Source: Clostridia bacterium
GTDB lineage: Bacteria > Bacillota > Clostridia > Oscillospirales > Acutalibacteraceae
NCBI GenBank assembly: GCA_017397105.1
Contig: JAFQKF010000033.1
Span: 1 to 64,000 of the forward strand
Direction: 5' to 3'
Length of the DNA stretch: 64,000 nt
Part shown: in pieces, positions 24,418 to 32,806 of the stretch
How the letters are laid out: the number at the start of each line of letters is the position of its first letter
How positions within the stretch are numbered: position 1 is the first letter of the stretch
The notes under the pieces: generated by a model
Seen by the model: only the letters and a program-made list of their open reading frames with translations
The model's database searches: none
What the model was told of the DNA's origin: nothing
Program-made: the position numbers and the translations under genes

Positions 24418-25694
24418 TGAACGCTATATTTAAAGAATTACCCTTACCTCACAGGCAGCCTTTGGGTGAGTATTATTGCGGCGACGGTGTTTATCAGCTC
24501 GCTTATGCTGAAAGTAACGAAGAAGAGTTCTTTGCTGCTGAGGCTGCTTTCGTGAAGGAAGGCTTTATAAAAAAAGAAGCAAGAGCTCTTTGCTCCTGCA
24601 GGCACGCACGGTTTGTAAAAGGTGCGCTTAACGTAAATATGTTCCTTGCGTCAGATGATTGCATTCTGCGCGTTGTTGCGGATTCATTTACTGCGCCTTA
24701 TAAAACAGAGCCCTCTTTGTCACAGGGTGAAACCACTCTCTGGCAGTTTGAGGTTGATCACAGTCTTATTGACTGCGGAATGTGCTATATAGTCAGATGC
24801 GCATCGGGCGGATTCTTTATTGTTGACAGTGCTCACACCTATTCCGTTAACGATAATGACAGAATCTGGCAGTTCCTTCGCCAAAGAACTCCCGAAAACG
24901 AAAAAATCGTGATAGAGGGTTGGTTTTTCAGCCACGGTCATTCCGACCACGTCTGTAAATTCATGGATTTCCTCAGATACAATACAAGGGACGTTGAAAT
25001 CAAAGCCCTTTATTATAATCTGGTTGATGAAGACCATAAGGATAATGGCGATTGGGATGAATCTGAAATCAGCTTTTCACGTTCTTTCCGCAAGCTTGCG
25101 GGAGAAAGCGGAATTCCTCTTGTAAAGCTTCACACAGGTCAGCATTTCTGCGTTGACAATCTGGAGTTTGACGTGCTGTGCACGCACGAGGATATTTACC
25201 CCGCCGACCTTGGTAACTACAATGATTCTTCAACCGTTATCAGGATGACGGTGCAGGGCAGTACCGTGCTTTTCCCCGGCGATGCAGGGCATCAGGAAAG
25301 CAATATACTGACCAAGCGCTACGGCGAGTGGCTGAAGTGTGACGTTGTTCAGTCCGCTCATCATGCTCATTTCGGCGCAACCGCAGAGTTTTATGAGCTT
25401 GCCCGTGCAGATGTGGTGCTTTTCCCCACAACGCAGATAATGTTTGACAGGGACTTTGAAATCTATGAAGAAAACAAGGTTGCTGCAAATCTCTGCCACG
25501 AATATCACATAGCATCAAACGGCACGGTTGAGATTCCTCTTCCTTACAAAAGAGGTCAGCTGAAGCTTCTGCCTGATGAAACCTTTGAGGATTTCAACGG
25601 CATTTACAATCTCTGGACTTATGAGTATACCGAAGAGAGAAAGTCACAGCTTTATGCCGATTATCTTGCAAGAGGCGGTAAGCCTCTGAACTGA
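24417..25694 (+). CDS. Metallo-beta-lactamase-fold hydrolase
   Basis: A 425-residue cytoplasmic protein without a signal peptide. A roughly 110-residue N-terminal region of unknown fold precedes an MBL domain with the metal motif SHGHSDH (His173, His175, Asp177, His178), then LFPGDAGHQE and a later AHHAHFG. This is the usual two-metal set of the superfamily, but the substrate class cannot be deduced. Its TAATG overlap with the secreted hydrolase implies coupled translation and a shared pathway. A terminator follows directly. Confidence 0.82.
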   Translation: MNAIFKELPLPHRQPLGEYYCGDGVYQLAYAESNEEEFFAAEAAFVKEGFIKKEARALCSCRHARFVKGALNVNMFLASDDCILRVVADSFTAPYKTEPSLSQGETTLWQFEVDHSLIDCGMCYIVRCASGGFFIVDSAHTYSVNDNDRIWQFLRQRTPENEKIVIEGWFFSHGHSDHVCKFMDFLRYNTRDVEIKALYYNLVDEDHKDNGDWDESEISFSRSFRKLAGESGIPLVKLHTGQHFCVDNLEFDVLCTHEDIYPADLGNYNDSSTVIRMTVQGSTVLFPGDAGHQESNILTKRYGEWLKCDVVQSAHHAHFGATAEFYELARADVVLFPTTQIMFDRDFEIYEENKVAANLCHEYHIASNGTVEIPLPYKRGQLKLLPDETFEDFNGIYNLWTYEYTEERKSQLYADYLARGGKPLN

Positions 25695-25703
25695 ATATAA
25701 TTT

Positions 25704-25737
25704 ATCCGCCTGAGGTTTCCTTCAGGCGGATTTTTTT
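25704..25737 (+). terminator. Terminator after the MBL-fold gene
   Basis: A perfect 10-bp stem ATCCGCCTGA/TCAGGCGGAT (25704-25713/25722-25731) with an 8-base loop, followed by a run of T. Confidence 0.93.
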
Positions 25738-25778
25738 GGAATAAAAAGTAAATAATCGGTTAATTATTTTATCATGTA

Positions 25779-25807
25779 TTGAAAATAAAAGGGTCTTGTG
25801 ATACTAT
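25779..25807 (+). promoter_or_regulatory. Sigma-A promoter of the HD-protein/htpG unit
   Basis: TTGAAA (25779-25784), a 17-base spacer ending in TGA, and TACTAT (25802-25807), giving an extended -10 as well. No CIRCE or CtsR motif is visible around it. Confidence 0.65.
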
Positions 25808-25843
25808 TTCTTTAATTGCGTAAATGCTGAAACGGAGGATATA

Positions 25844-26353
25844 TTGAAAAAGCTTGGTTTTATTTATGACGAATCACTTAATATAAGCGAAAAAACAACC
25901 CCCGAGTATTACGAATGCGTAAAGGATTTGTTAGAAAGCGAAGAGGTGCAGAGCCTTGCCACTTTCCCTCAGCACGATTTTATAGACAGACTGCGCCACG
26001 TGGTGAGCGTTTCGTATATTAGCTACTGCCTGTGTAAGGAGCGTTCGCTTGATTACAGAACGGCGGCAAGGGCAGGTCTGCTTCACGATTTGTATTATTA
26101 CGATTGGCATGAGAATGATTGGAGCCATCGCCCTCACGGTTACCGTCATCCCGGCTTTGCTGTGAAGAATGCGGCTGAGCTTTGCGGCGGCGAGCTTGAT
26201 AAGCTTACGTTCAATATAATAAAGCGCCATATGTGGCCGCTTACCGTGATTCCGCCGAAATACAAGGAATCATACATTGTCTGCTTTGCGGATAAATATT
26301 GCGCCCGCAAGGAGTATCAGGCGTGCAAGGAACAAAAAAGAACAAAAAAATGA
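25844..26353 (+). CDS. HD-domain metal-dependent phosphohydrolase (TTG start)
   Basis: A 169-residue protein with HD-superfamily residues: His52 in RLRHVVSV, His81-Asp82 in LLHDLYYYD, and a late Asp in VCFADKY. The best relatives are small uncharacterised HD phosphohydrolases that act on nucleotides or phosphoesters. The start must be TTG at 25844: a strong GGAGG ends 4 bases before it and there is no in-frame ATG nearby. It is the first gene of a unit with a membrane protein and htpG. Confidence 0.8.
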   Translation: MKKLGFIYDESLNISEKTTPEYYECVKDLLESEEVQSLATFPQHDFIDRLRHVVSVSYISYCLCKERSLDYRTAARAGLLHDLYYYDWHENDWSHRPHGYRHPGFAVKNAAELCGGELDKLTFNIIKRHMWPLTVIPPKYKESYIVCFADKYCARKEYQACKEQKRTKK

Positions 26354-26366
26354 AATGAGAGTTAAT

Positions 26367-27248
26367 ATGGAAACGGTTGCAAGATACGCTTTGTATTTTT
26401 TCTTTTACAGTGCGGCAGGGTGGTTTTTTGAATCCTGCTATTGCTCGGTGAAGCCTAAAAAATGGATAAACAGAGGCTTTTTGACAGGTCCTCTTTGCCC
26501 GATTTACGGCACCGGAGCGTTGGTGTTCCTTGTGTGCGTTGAGCCTCTCAGGCATCTGGATTTGTCGGTGCCCGTATTCGGTAAAGAAATCAGCTTTACC
26601 ATACCTGTTGTTTTCTTTGCAGGGCTTGTGCTTGCGGATATAGTTGAATTTACCGTAAGCCTTGTTATGGAAAAGCTTTTCCATGCCCGTTGGTGGGATT
26701 ATTCTGACAGATTCCTTAACATTCAGGGCAGAATCTGCTTCAAGCATTCTTTGTATTGGGGCGCATCAAGCGTGCTTTTCCTGTATGTGCTTCATCCGTT
26801 TATCGATAAGTATTTCAGCCTTTTATCTGCTCAAGCCGTGTATTATCTGCTGGGCATAATTCTTTTTATTTTTGTATTCGACTTGGCGGATGCGGTTATA
26901 AAAGCGCTCGACGTAAGAAAGCTTATGGATAAGCTGGACGTTATGACGGGCTCGGTTTCAGCGCTTGCAGGTACTCTGGTTGAGAATGCAGTTGCGTTGA
27001 GCTTTGATGAGTTTGCGTTTTTGTTTGAAAAGTTCGCAAATCTTAAGGCTGACGGCGCTAAGCAGTTTGCAGATATCAAGGCGCATTTTGAACGTCTCAG
27101 CCGCTACGGCTTCAAGGGTAAAAAGAAAAACACCATGTTCATGAAGTTCCCGCGCATAAAGGAATATGCAAATCAGCAGATTGAAAATATTGAAACGCAG
27201 GCAGAAAAAATCAAGGACAGTATCAGCAAATATGCAAGCAAAAAATAA
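26367..27248 (+). CDS. Membrane protein of the putative ABC-transporter type IV (CmpB-like) family
   Basis: A 293-residue integral membrane protein. The N-terminal two thirds hold about five or six helices and the conserved stretches GWFFESCYCSV, NRGFLTGPLCPIYGTGA and DYSDRFLNIQGRICFKHS, which mark the family often called putative ABC-transporter permease (PF06541-like). No ATPase or binding protein lies nearby, so a transport role is doubtful. The last 90 residues are a charged helical cytoplasmic tail. The start at 26367 is uncertain; an ATG at 26355 is also in frame, and both have weak ribosome sites. Confidence 0.78.
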   Translation: METVARYALYFFFYSAAGWFFESCYCSVKPKKWINRGFLTGPLCPIYGTGALVFLVCVEPLRHLDLSVPVFGKEISFTIPVVFFAGLVLADIVEFTVSLVMEKLFHARWWDYSDRFLNIQGRICFKHSLYWGASSVLFLYVLHPFIDKYFSLLSAQAVYYLLGIILFIFVFDLADAVIKALDVRKLMDKLDVMTGSVSALAGTLVENAVALSFDEFAFLFEKFANLKADGAKQFADIKAHFERLSRYGFKGKKKNTMFMKFPRIKEYANQQIENIETQAEKIKDSISKYASKK

Positions 27249-27266
27249 AAAACAGGAGTGATAAAA

Positions 27267-29165
27267 ATGAGAAAGAAACAGTTCAAAGCTCAGTCAAAAA
27301 AGCTGCTGGATATGATGATTAACTCAATTTACACTCACAAGGAAATCTTCCTTCGCGAGCTTATATCCAACGCAAGTGATGCACTCGATAAGCAGTATTA
27401 CAATTCGCTTACCGTAAAGTCTGCCGCATCAAGAAACGATTACGTAATAGGCATCGAGGCAGACAAAGAGGCAAGAACTCTTACAATCAGTGACAACGGC
27501 TGCGGCATGACCGCAGAGGAGCTTGACAATAACCTCGGCACTATTGCAAAGAGCGGTTCGCTTGATTTTAAAAGCTCTGATGAAAAGGAGAAATCCGAGC
27601 TTGAAATTATCGGCCAGTTCGGCGTAGGCTTCTATTCTGCGTTTATGGTAAGCGACAAGGTTGTTGTTGAGAGCCGTGCAAACGGTGAAGAAACCGCAAA
27701 CCGCTGGGTATCAGACGGTGCAGACGGCTACACCGTTGAGGAGTGCGCTGTTGATTTTGAACACGGCACGGTTATAACTCTTTACCTCAAGGAAAACGCT
27801 GAGGATGAGGATTATGACAGATTCCTCGATTTCTATGAAATCAGCCGCCTTGTAAAGAAATACTCCGATTACATCCGCTATCCCATTATGATGGAGAACG
27901 AAAAGAGAGTGCCTGTTGAAAAGGCGGAGGGCGAAGAGGATTCCGAGCCTGAATATGAAACCGTAAAAGCTCCGGAGCAGCTTAACAGCATGGTTCCTAT
28001 CTGGCGCAAGAATAAAAACGAAATAAGCGAAGAGGAGTATAACGGGTTTTATCAGGATAAATTCTACGATTACGAAGCTCCTCTGAGAGTCATCCACAGC
28101 AAGAATGAGGGTATGCCTGCGTACGATGCCCTTGTTTATATCCCTTCGCACGCACCTTTCAATTATTATTCAAAGGATTATGAAAAAGGACTTCAGCTGT
28201 ATTCAAACGGCGTTATGATTACCGAAAAATGCGCTGATTTGCTCCCTGACTATTTCAGTTTTGCCAAGGGTCTTGTTGACAGCCCCGATTTATCTCTCAA
28301 CATTTCAAGAGAGCTTCTTCAGCATGACAGACAGCTTAAGGTAATCGCAAGAAATATTGAGAAAAAGATTAAGAGCGAGCTCGAAAAGATGCTCAGCGAT
28401 GAGCGTGAAAAATACGAGAGCTTTTTCTCAGCTTTCGGTCTGCAGATAAAATTCGGCATTTATTCAAGCTACGGCATGGCAAAGGATGCTTTGCAGAATC
28501 TTGTTATTTTCAAATCCTCGTTTGAAGATAAATACACTACTCTTTCGGAATACGTTTCACGCATGAAGGAGGAGCAGAAGGTTATTTATTACGCCTGCGG
28601 TGAAACTGTGGATAAAATCAAGCTTCTTCCTCAGACGGAGGCGGTAAACCATGCAGGCTTTGAGGTGCTTTACCTTACGGATGACGTTGATGAATTCATG
28701 CTTAAGATGATGCGTGATTTCGATTCGAAGACTTTTGTAAACGTATGCACCGATAATCTTGACCTCGGCGATGAAAACAAGGAATTGCTTGCCGCGGAGA
28801 ATAAAGAAAATGAGGAATTGCTTTCGTTTATAAAAGAAACACTCTCCGAAAAGGTGAGCGAGGCAAGGTTTACAAACAAGCTCAGAAGTCACCCCGTATG
28901 CCTTACCAGCGGCGGAGAGATTTCGGGCGAAATGGAAAGAATAATCAACGCAATGCCTGCGGGTGAAAAGATAAAGGCGCAGATGGTGCTTGAGATTAAC
29001 TGCGACCATCCCGTTGCTGCAAAGCTCAAGGAACTCTACGGCAAGGATAACGAAACTCTTGCAAAATATGCGAAGCTTCTTTATTCTTCCGCTTGCCTTA
29101 TCAGCGGAATGGCGGTTGAAAATCCCGTTGAGATGAGCTCGCTTATTTGCGAGTTGATGGTATAA
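27267..29165 (+). CDS. htpG: Molecular chaperone HtpG (Hsp90)
   Basis: A 632-residue Hsp90. The GHKL ATPase domain shows LRELISNASDALDK, the DNGCGMT loop, GTIAKSG and GQFGVGFYSAFMV within the first 140 residues. The middle domain has the catalytic-loop region VDSPDLSLNISRELLQ, and a normal C-terminal dimerisation domain ends the protein without the eukaryotic MEEVD tail. The ATG at 27267 has AGGAG 8 bases upstream; an in-frame GTG at 27258 overlaps the ribosome site. It appears co-transcribed with the two genes before it and is outside visible HrcA or CtsR control. Confidence 0.97.
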   Translation: MRKKQFKAQSKKLLDMMINSIYTHKEIFLRELISNASDALDKQYYNSLTVKSAASRNDYVIGIEADKEARTLTISDNGCGMTAEELDNNLGTIAKSGSLDFKSSDEKEKSELEIIGQFGVGFYSAFMVSDKVVVESRANGEETANRWVSDGADGYTVEECAVDFEHGTVITLYLKENAEDEDYDRFLDFYEISRLVKKYSDYIRYPIMMENEKRVPVEKAEGEEDSEPEYETVKAPEQLNSMVPIWRKNKNEISEEEYNGFYQDKFYDYEAPLRVIHSKNEGMPAYDALVYIPSHAPFNYYSKDYEKGLQLYSNGVMITEKCADLLPDYFSFAKGLVDSPDLSLNISRELLQHDRQLKVIARNIEKKIKSELEKMLSDEREKYESFFSAFGLQIKFGIYSSYGMAKDALQNLVIFKSSFEDKYTTLSEYVSRMKEEQKVIYYACGETVDKIKLLPQTEAVNHAGFEVLYLTDDVDEFMLKMMRDFDSKTFVNVCTDNLDLGDENKELLAAENKENEELLSFIKETLSEKVSEARFTNKLRSHPVCLTSGGEISGEMERIINAMPAGEKIKAQMVLEINCDHPVAAKLKELYGKDNETLAKYAKLLYSSACLISGMAVENPVEMSSLICELMV

Positions 29166-29173
29166 TAAGCAAC

Positions 29174-29210
29174 AAAAAACGGCTTACAGTTTGTAAGCCG
29201 TTTTTATTTT
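29174..29210. terminator. Bidirectional terminator between htpG and the kinase gene
   Basis: Stem ACGGCTTACA/TGTAAGCCGT (29179-29188/29192-29201) flanked by A5 and T5, so it works on both strands for the convergent genes. Confidence 0.9.
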
Positions 29211-29212
29211 AA

Positions 29213-31945
29213 TTAATGTCTGCCGGTGCAGCGTTCAAACCGTATGCCGTTCTTTGTGGCATAGGTAGTTGCACTGCTGATGAGACTGTCAGTACAGATT
29301 ACGGCAGGAGAATCCTCAAGGATGCCTGAGCCGATGTTTTTGACGCTTGTGGGAATGTGAACGTATTCGAGGCTTGCGCAATCAGAGAAGGCGTAAGCGC
29401 CCACGGTTGTTACGGAAGAGGGCAGAGCTACGGAAGTAAGGCTCGTGCAGTTGCCGAATGCTGCCTGACCAATTGCCTTTACACTGCGAGAGATTGTTAC
29501 TGTTTTGAGAGCCTTGCAGCCGCTGAAGGCATAATCGCCGATAAGCTCAACGGAGGACGGAATATCAAAGGAGATAAATCCGCAGCCTGAGAAAACAGCC
29601 TTGTTAATCTGAGTAAGCCCCGAGGGGAGAGAAACGTTGATAAGGCTTGAACAGTTGTAGAAAGCGTATTCGCCTATGTTTGTAACACCTGCGGGCACGG
29701 TAACGGTGAGGAGGTTCTTACATTCGCTGAAAGAGTGCTCTGAAATGCTTCTGAGTGAATCCGGCAGGGTTACGCTCATGAGCGACGTGCACTTTGAGAA
29801 AACTCCTGTGGGAAGCGAGGTGATAAGTGCGGGCACGGTTACCGTTTTAAGGGATGCACAGCCGCTGAAAGCACGCTCGCCTATGGAAGCGAGATTCTCG
29901 GGGAGAACGATTTGTTCAAGATGAATGCAGCCGTTGAATGCATCTGCACCTATGGCGGTGACGCTTTGGGGAACGGTTACGGTTGTGAGCGACGTAAGGC
30001 CTGCAAAAGCGCAGTTGCTTATATCAAGCACGCCTTCTTCAATAATGATATTTTTGATAATCTCTTTGTGCTCCGTCCATTCGGGTGCGCTGCTGTCGGC
30101 AAATACCGTCTGGTTCTCTTCATCTTCTTTGAGAGCCCAGTCAGATGCCATAGGACCTTCGCCTTTTATTGTGAGTGTACCTTTGTTGTCAAGCGACCAT
30201 TCGAGCAAATCTCCGCACGTACCGCTTGCAATGGCGTCGGGATTGGATATGGGAGAAGTTACGCTGATGTTTTCGCCGTTCTGTGAGTTATGCTCGGGTC
30301 CGCAGACGGCGCAGGCAATGCCGTTGCCCTGCGCATAGGAGCAGGCGTCGCTTGTTTCGGAATCGGTGCATATTTTTGACGTTGTTCCTGAGAGGATACC
30401 TATTCCGAAGGAGGTAACGCCGGAGGGGATGTGGAGATATTTAAGACCCGTGCAGCTTGCAAAAGAGTTTGCACCAAGATGAACAAGCGTTTCGGGAAGA
30501 ATAACCTCGGTGAGCGAGCCGCAGCCGAAGAATGCGAACGAATTGATAGCTGAAAGAGAATTGCCGAAATCAATGCTCTGAACGTTGTAGCAGGCGTAAA
30601 AAGCTCTGTTGCCTATGCTTTCAACACCGTTGGCGATTCTGACAGCAGTGATTTCCTCGGCGTGCTCATACCACGGAACTTCGGTGATGTTTTCGTAGTC
30701 AGCCATTTTTCCGTTACCGCTGATTTCAAGAGTTCCCTCGGAATCAAACTCCCAGTTAAGGCTCTCACCGCAGGTGCCGCTGTTGATAACCGTGGCACGG
30801 TCGGAGGCGAAAAATGCAATTATTGCGACAACAGCAATAAGTATGGCTGCCGCAACAGCTGCCGGGATTATGATTTTCTTTTTCTTGCCGGTGTTTTTAT
30901 CCTGCTCGGGCTCTGATTCAACAGGTGGTTTTTTAACAGTTTCGATGAACTTGGTTGGTTCATTGTCAATACTGTCGGAGTTATAAACAGCGGCGTTGAG
31001 CTGCCTTAAGAATTCACCTGCGGTGCGGGTGCGTTCTGTTTCCTTTACGGCAAGACCGTTGAGGATTGCCTGTTCAGCAGCGGCAGGAATATTAACGCCG
31101 AGCTGTGAAGGCGGGATAAGATTATCCTGAGCCTCTCTTTCAAGACTTTCGGGCGGAACTTTGCCTGTTATAAGTCTGTACATTGTGGCGGCGGTTGCGT
31201 AAACGTCGGTCCACGAGCCTTGATTGGAGCGGCCGAGATACTGCTCACGGGGAGCGTAGCCTCTTTTGAGAACGATTGAAAGACTCTTCTGGTCCTCTCC
31301 GAGGAGCACTCTTGCGGCGCCGAAATCTATCAGCTTTACCTTGCCGTTGTCACAAATAAAAATATTATCGGGCGAAATATCACGGTGAATGATTCCGGTT
31401 TCGTGGATTTCCGAAAGAGCAACGATAATGGGAGTAAGCAAATCGAGCGCTTCTTCAAACGAAAAAACGTTGCGTTGCTCCATAATCTCCTTAAGGGTCT
31501 GACCCTCAAGGTACTCCATTACTATATAAACCGTGCCGTTTTCTTCAATGCAGTTGTATACGTCAACAACACCGTCAAGGCTGTTTACTCTTGCAAGGCA
31601 GTTGCCCTCTTCAAGAGTTTTGGCAATGCCTGCCTTGAACTTTTCAGCGCTTTCGCCGTCATAGCTTGCAACGGTTTTCTGACCGGGAACACGGTAAGCA
31701 AAAGCGCCGGGCAGATACTCTTTGATTGTTGCCGATTTACTCAGCTTGGAATCCCATGCAATGTAGGTTATTCCGAAGCCGCCGTTTCCGAGCGCTCTGC
31801 CGATTATATATCTGCCGGCAAGCACGGTGCCGGGGGAAAGCTCATTGCTTTTTTTTGCGGGAGTGTTGCGGACGTAGCCGCAGTGAGGGCAGGTGTCAAG
31901 AGAATCATCGTATTCTCTCATGCAACCAAGGCAACGAAACATCAT
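29213..31945 (-). CDS. Transmembrane Ser/Thr protein kinase with leucine-rich-repeat outer domain
   Basis: A 910-residue receptor-like kinase. A zinc ribbon (Cys5, 8, 19, 22) precedes a Hanks-type kinase domain (about 45-320): glycine loop GNGGFG at 53-58, candidate Lys75, HRDISPDN from 187, DFG at 207-209. After a linker and a Lys-rich stop-transfer patch is one membrane helix (358-380). The outer part holds two modules, each opening with SGTCG (389 and 574) and closing with CTDS...YA..NGI, filled with BspA-type (LRR_5) repeats. There are no PASTA domains, unlike PrkC. The ATG overlaps the phosphatase stop (ATGA), which also sets the start. Confidence 0.92.
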   Translation of the reverse strand: MMFRCLGCMREYDDSLDTCPHCGYVRNTPAKKSNELSPGTVLAGRYIIGRALGNGGFGITYIAWDSKLSKSATIKEYLPGAFAYRVPGQKTVASYDGESAEKFKAGIAKTLEEGNCLARVNSLDGVVDVYNCIEENGTVYIVMEYLEGQTLKEIMEQRNVFSFEEALDLLTPIIVALSEIHETGIIHRDISPDNIFICDNGKVKLIDFGAARVLLGEDQKSLSIVLKRGYAPREQYLGRSNQGSWTDVYATAATMYRLITGKVPPESLEREAQDNLIPPSQLGVNIPAAAEQAILNGLAVKETERTRTAGEFLRQLNAAVYNSDSIDNEPTKFIETVKKPPVESEPEQDKNTGKKKKIIIPAAVAAAILIAVVAIIAFFASDRATVINSGTCGESLNWEFDSEGTLEISGNGKMADYENITEVPWYEHAEEITAVRIANGVESIGNRAFYACYNVQSIDFGNSLSAINSFAFFGCGSLTEVILPETLVHLGANSFASCTGLKYLHIPSGVTSFGIGILSGTTSKICTDSETSDACSYAQGNGIACAVCGPEHNSQNGENISVTSPISNPDAIASGTCGDLLEWSLDNKGTLTIKGEGPMASDWALKEDEENQTVFADSSAPEWTEHKEIIKNIIIEEGVLDISNCAFAGLTSLTTVTVPQSVTAIGADAFNGCIHLEQIVLPENLASIGERAFSGCASLKTVTVPALITSLPTGVFSKCTSLMSVTLPDSLRSISEHSFSECKNLLTVTVPAGVTNIGEYAFYNCSSLINVSLPSGLTQINKAVFSGCGFISFDIPSSVELIGDYAFSGCKALKTVTISRSVKAIGQAAFGNCTSLTSVALPSSVTTVGAYAFSDCASLEYVHIPTSVKNIGSGILEDSPAVICTDSLISSATTYATKNGIRFERCTGRH
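29321..30028 (-). repeat. 23-residue LRR_5 repeats in the kinase outer domain
   Basis: About ten tandem units of the form L-x-x-V-x-(L/V)-P-x-x-(V/L)-x-x-I-x-x-x-A-F-x-x-C, with repeat leucines at residues 653, 699, 722, 745, 768, 813, 836 and 859, that is steps of 23. A shorter run occurs in the first module near residues 455-510. Confidence 0.85.
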
Positions 31946-32691
31946 TTTGTACTGCACTCCTTTGCGTTAGTTATAATGGCAACAGCGGTGTAATTATCCA
32001 TTTTGCAACGCCTTCCTTTGGCGCAAACGGCTTTTTTCATTTTGGCAAGCCATTGCGAGGCGTTGGAAGAGTGCCTTAACAGACGGCACATTTTTCTTTC
32101 ATTTATATATTCCCAGAACCCGTCAGTGCAGAGAAGGAAAGCATCAAAATCCTCTGAACGTTCTTCTTTTACAACCTCAAAATCCGTTTCTTCGCTGTCT
32201 TCAGGGCCGATTGCTCTGAGAAGTTTGTTACGGTCAGGGTGGCGGCGGATATCGCCGAATTTAATACTGCCTGATTTTACAAGCAGATATGGGACGCTGT
32301 GGTCCTCTGTGATTCGGATTACCTTGCCGTCCTTGAAGCCGTACAGACGGGAATCGCCAACGTGACCCCAACTGCAGCGTTTTTTATCGATTATAAGGGA
32401 AACCGCTGTGGTTTTCATGCAGGCAAGTTCGCTGTTTTCCTGCGCTGCGCGGCGGATTCTGCTGCAGGCTGCAGAAAATGCGGATTCAAGGAAAGTGCTC
32501 AAATCGGTATTGTGTTCCTCAAACAGCTCTTTGAAAGAGTTGCAAACTGTTGCAGAGGCTACCTCGCCTTTGCCGTGACCGCCAAGGCCGTCACATACTG
32601 TAAAGCAATATGCACCGTCTTTTTGTGCTATGCTCAGGCAGTCCTCGTTATTGCTTCGCCCGGCGCGTTCGCATATGCAAGAAAAATCCAA
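31942..32691 (-). CDS. PP2C-type protein phosphatase (PrpC/Stp-like), TTG start
   Basis: A 249-residue metal-dependent Ser/Thr phosphatase, the counterpart of the overlapping kinase. Motifs: RSNNEDC near the N terminus, VCDGLGGHGKGEVAS (metal-binding Asp and Gly-Gly-His), WGHVGDSRLY, TEDHS, and LLCTDGFWEY. Several in-frame starts exist. The consensus promoter at 32717-32745 puts the transcript start near 32710, which excludes the ATG at 32718. The TTG at 32691 lies 8 bases after a good Shine-Dalgarno (GGGGTGAT), and the resulting N terminus fits the family. GTG at 32700 is the alternative. Confidence 0.92.
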   Translation of the reverse strand: MDFSCICERAGRSNNEDCLSIAQKDGAYCFTVCDGLGGHGKGEVASATVCNSFKELFEEHNTDLSTFLESAFSAACSRIRRAAQENSELACMKTTAVSLIIDKKRCSWGHVGDSRLYGFKDGKVIRITEDHSVPYLLVKSGSIKFGDIRRHPDRNKLLRAIGPEDSEETDFEVVKEERSEDFDAFLLCTDGFWEYINERKMCRLLRHSSNASQWLAKMKKAVCAKGRRCKMDNYTAVAIITNAKECSTK

Positions 32692-32716
32692 ATCAATCAC
32701 CCCGTTTCTGTTAATC

Positions 32717-32745
32717 ATTATATTATTTAGTAATTCATATGTCAA
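32717..32745 (-). promoter_or_regulatory. Consensus sigma-A promoter of the phosphatase-kinase operon
   Basis: On the minus strand a perfect TTGACA (32740-32745), 17-base spacer and perfect TATAAT (32717-32722). The predicted leader is only about 20 bases. Confidence 0.9.
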
Positions 32746-32761
32746 TTAATTAAATTTAAAC

Positions 32762-32801
32762 AATAAAAAAAGCTGAATTTCCGTGGGGAAAAACAGCTTT
32801 T
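32762..32801 (-). terminator. Terminator of the HAD/oxidoreductase operon
   Basis: Stem AAAAGCTG/CAGCTTTT (32768-32775/32794-32801) with an inner TTTCC/GGAAA pairing, followed on the minus strand by T-rich sequence. Confidence 0.8.
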
Positions 32802-32806
32802 AAAGA

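Noticed and set aside
26277..26353. Longer N terminus for the CmpB-like membrane protein starting inside the HD gene
   Set aside because: The added residues are a frame-shifted read of the HD gene end and have no ribosome site.
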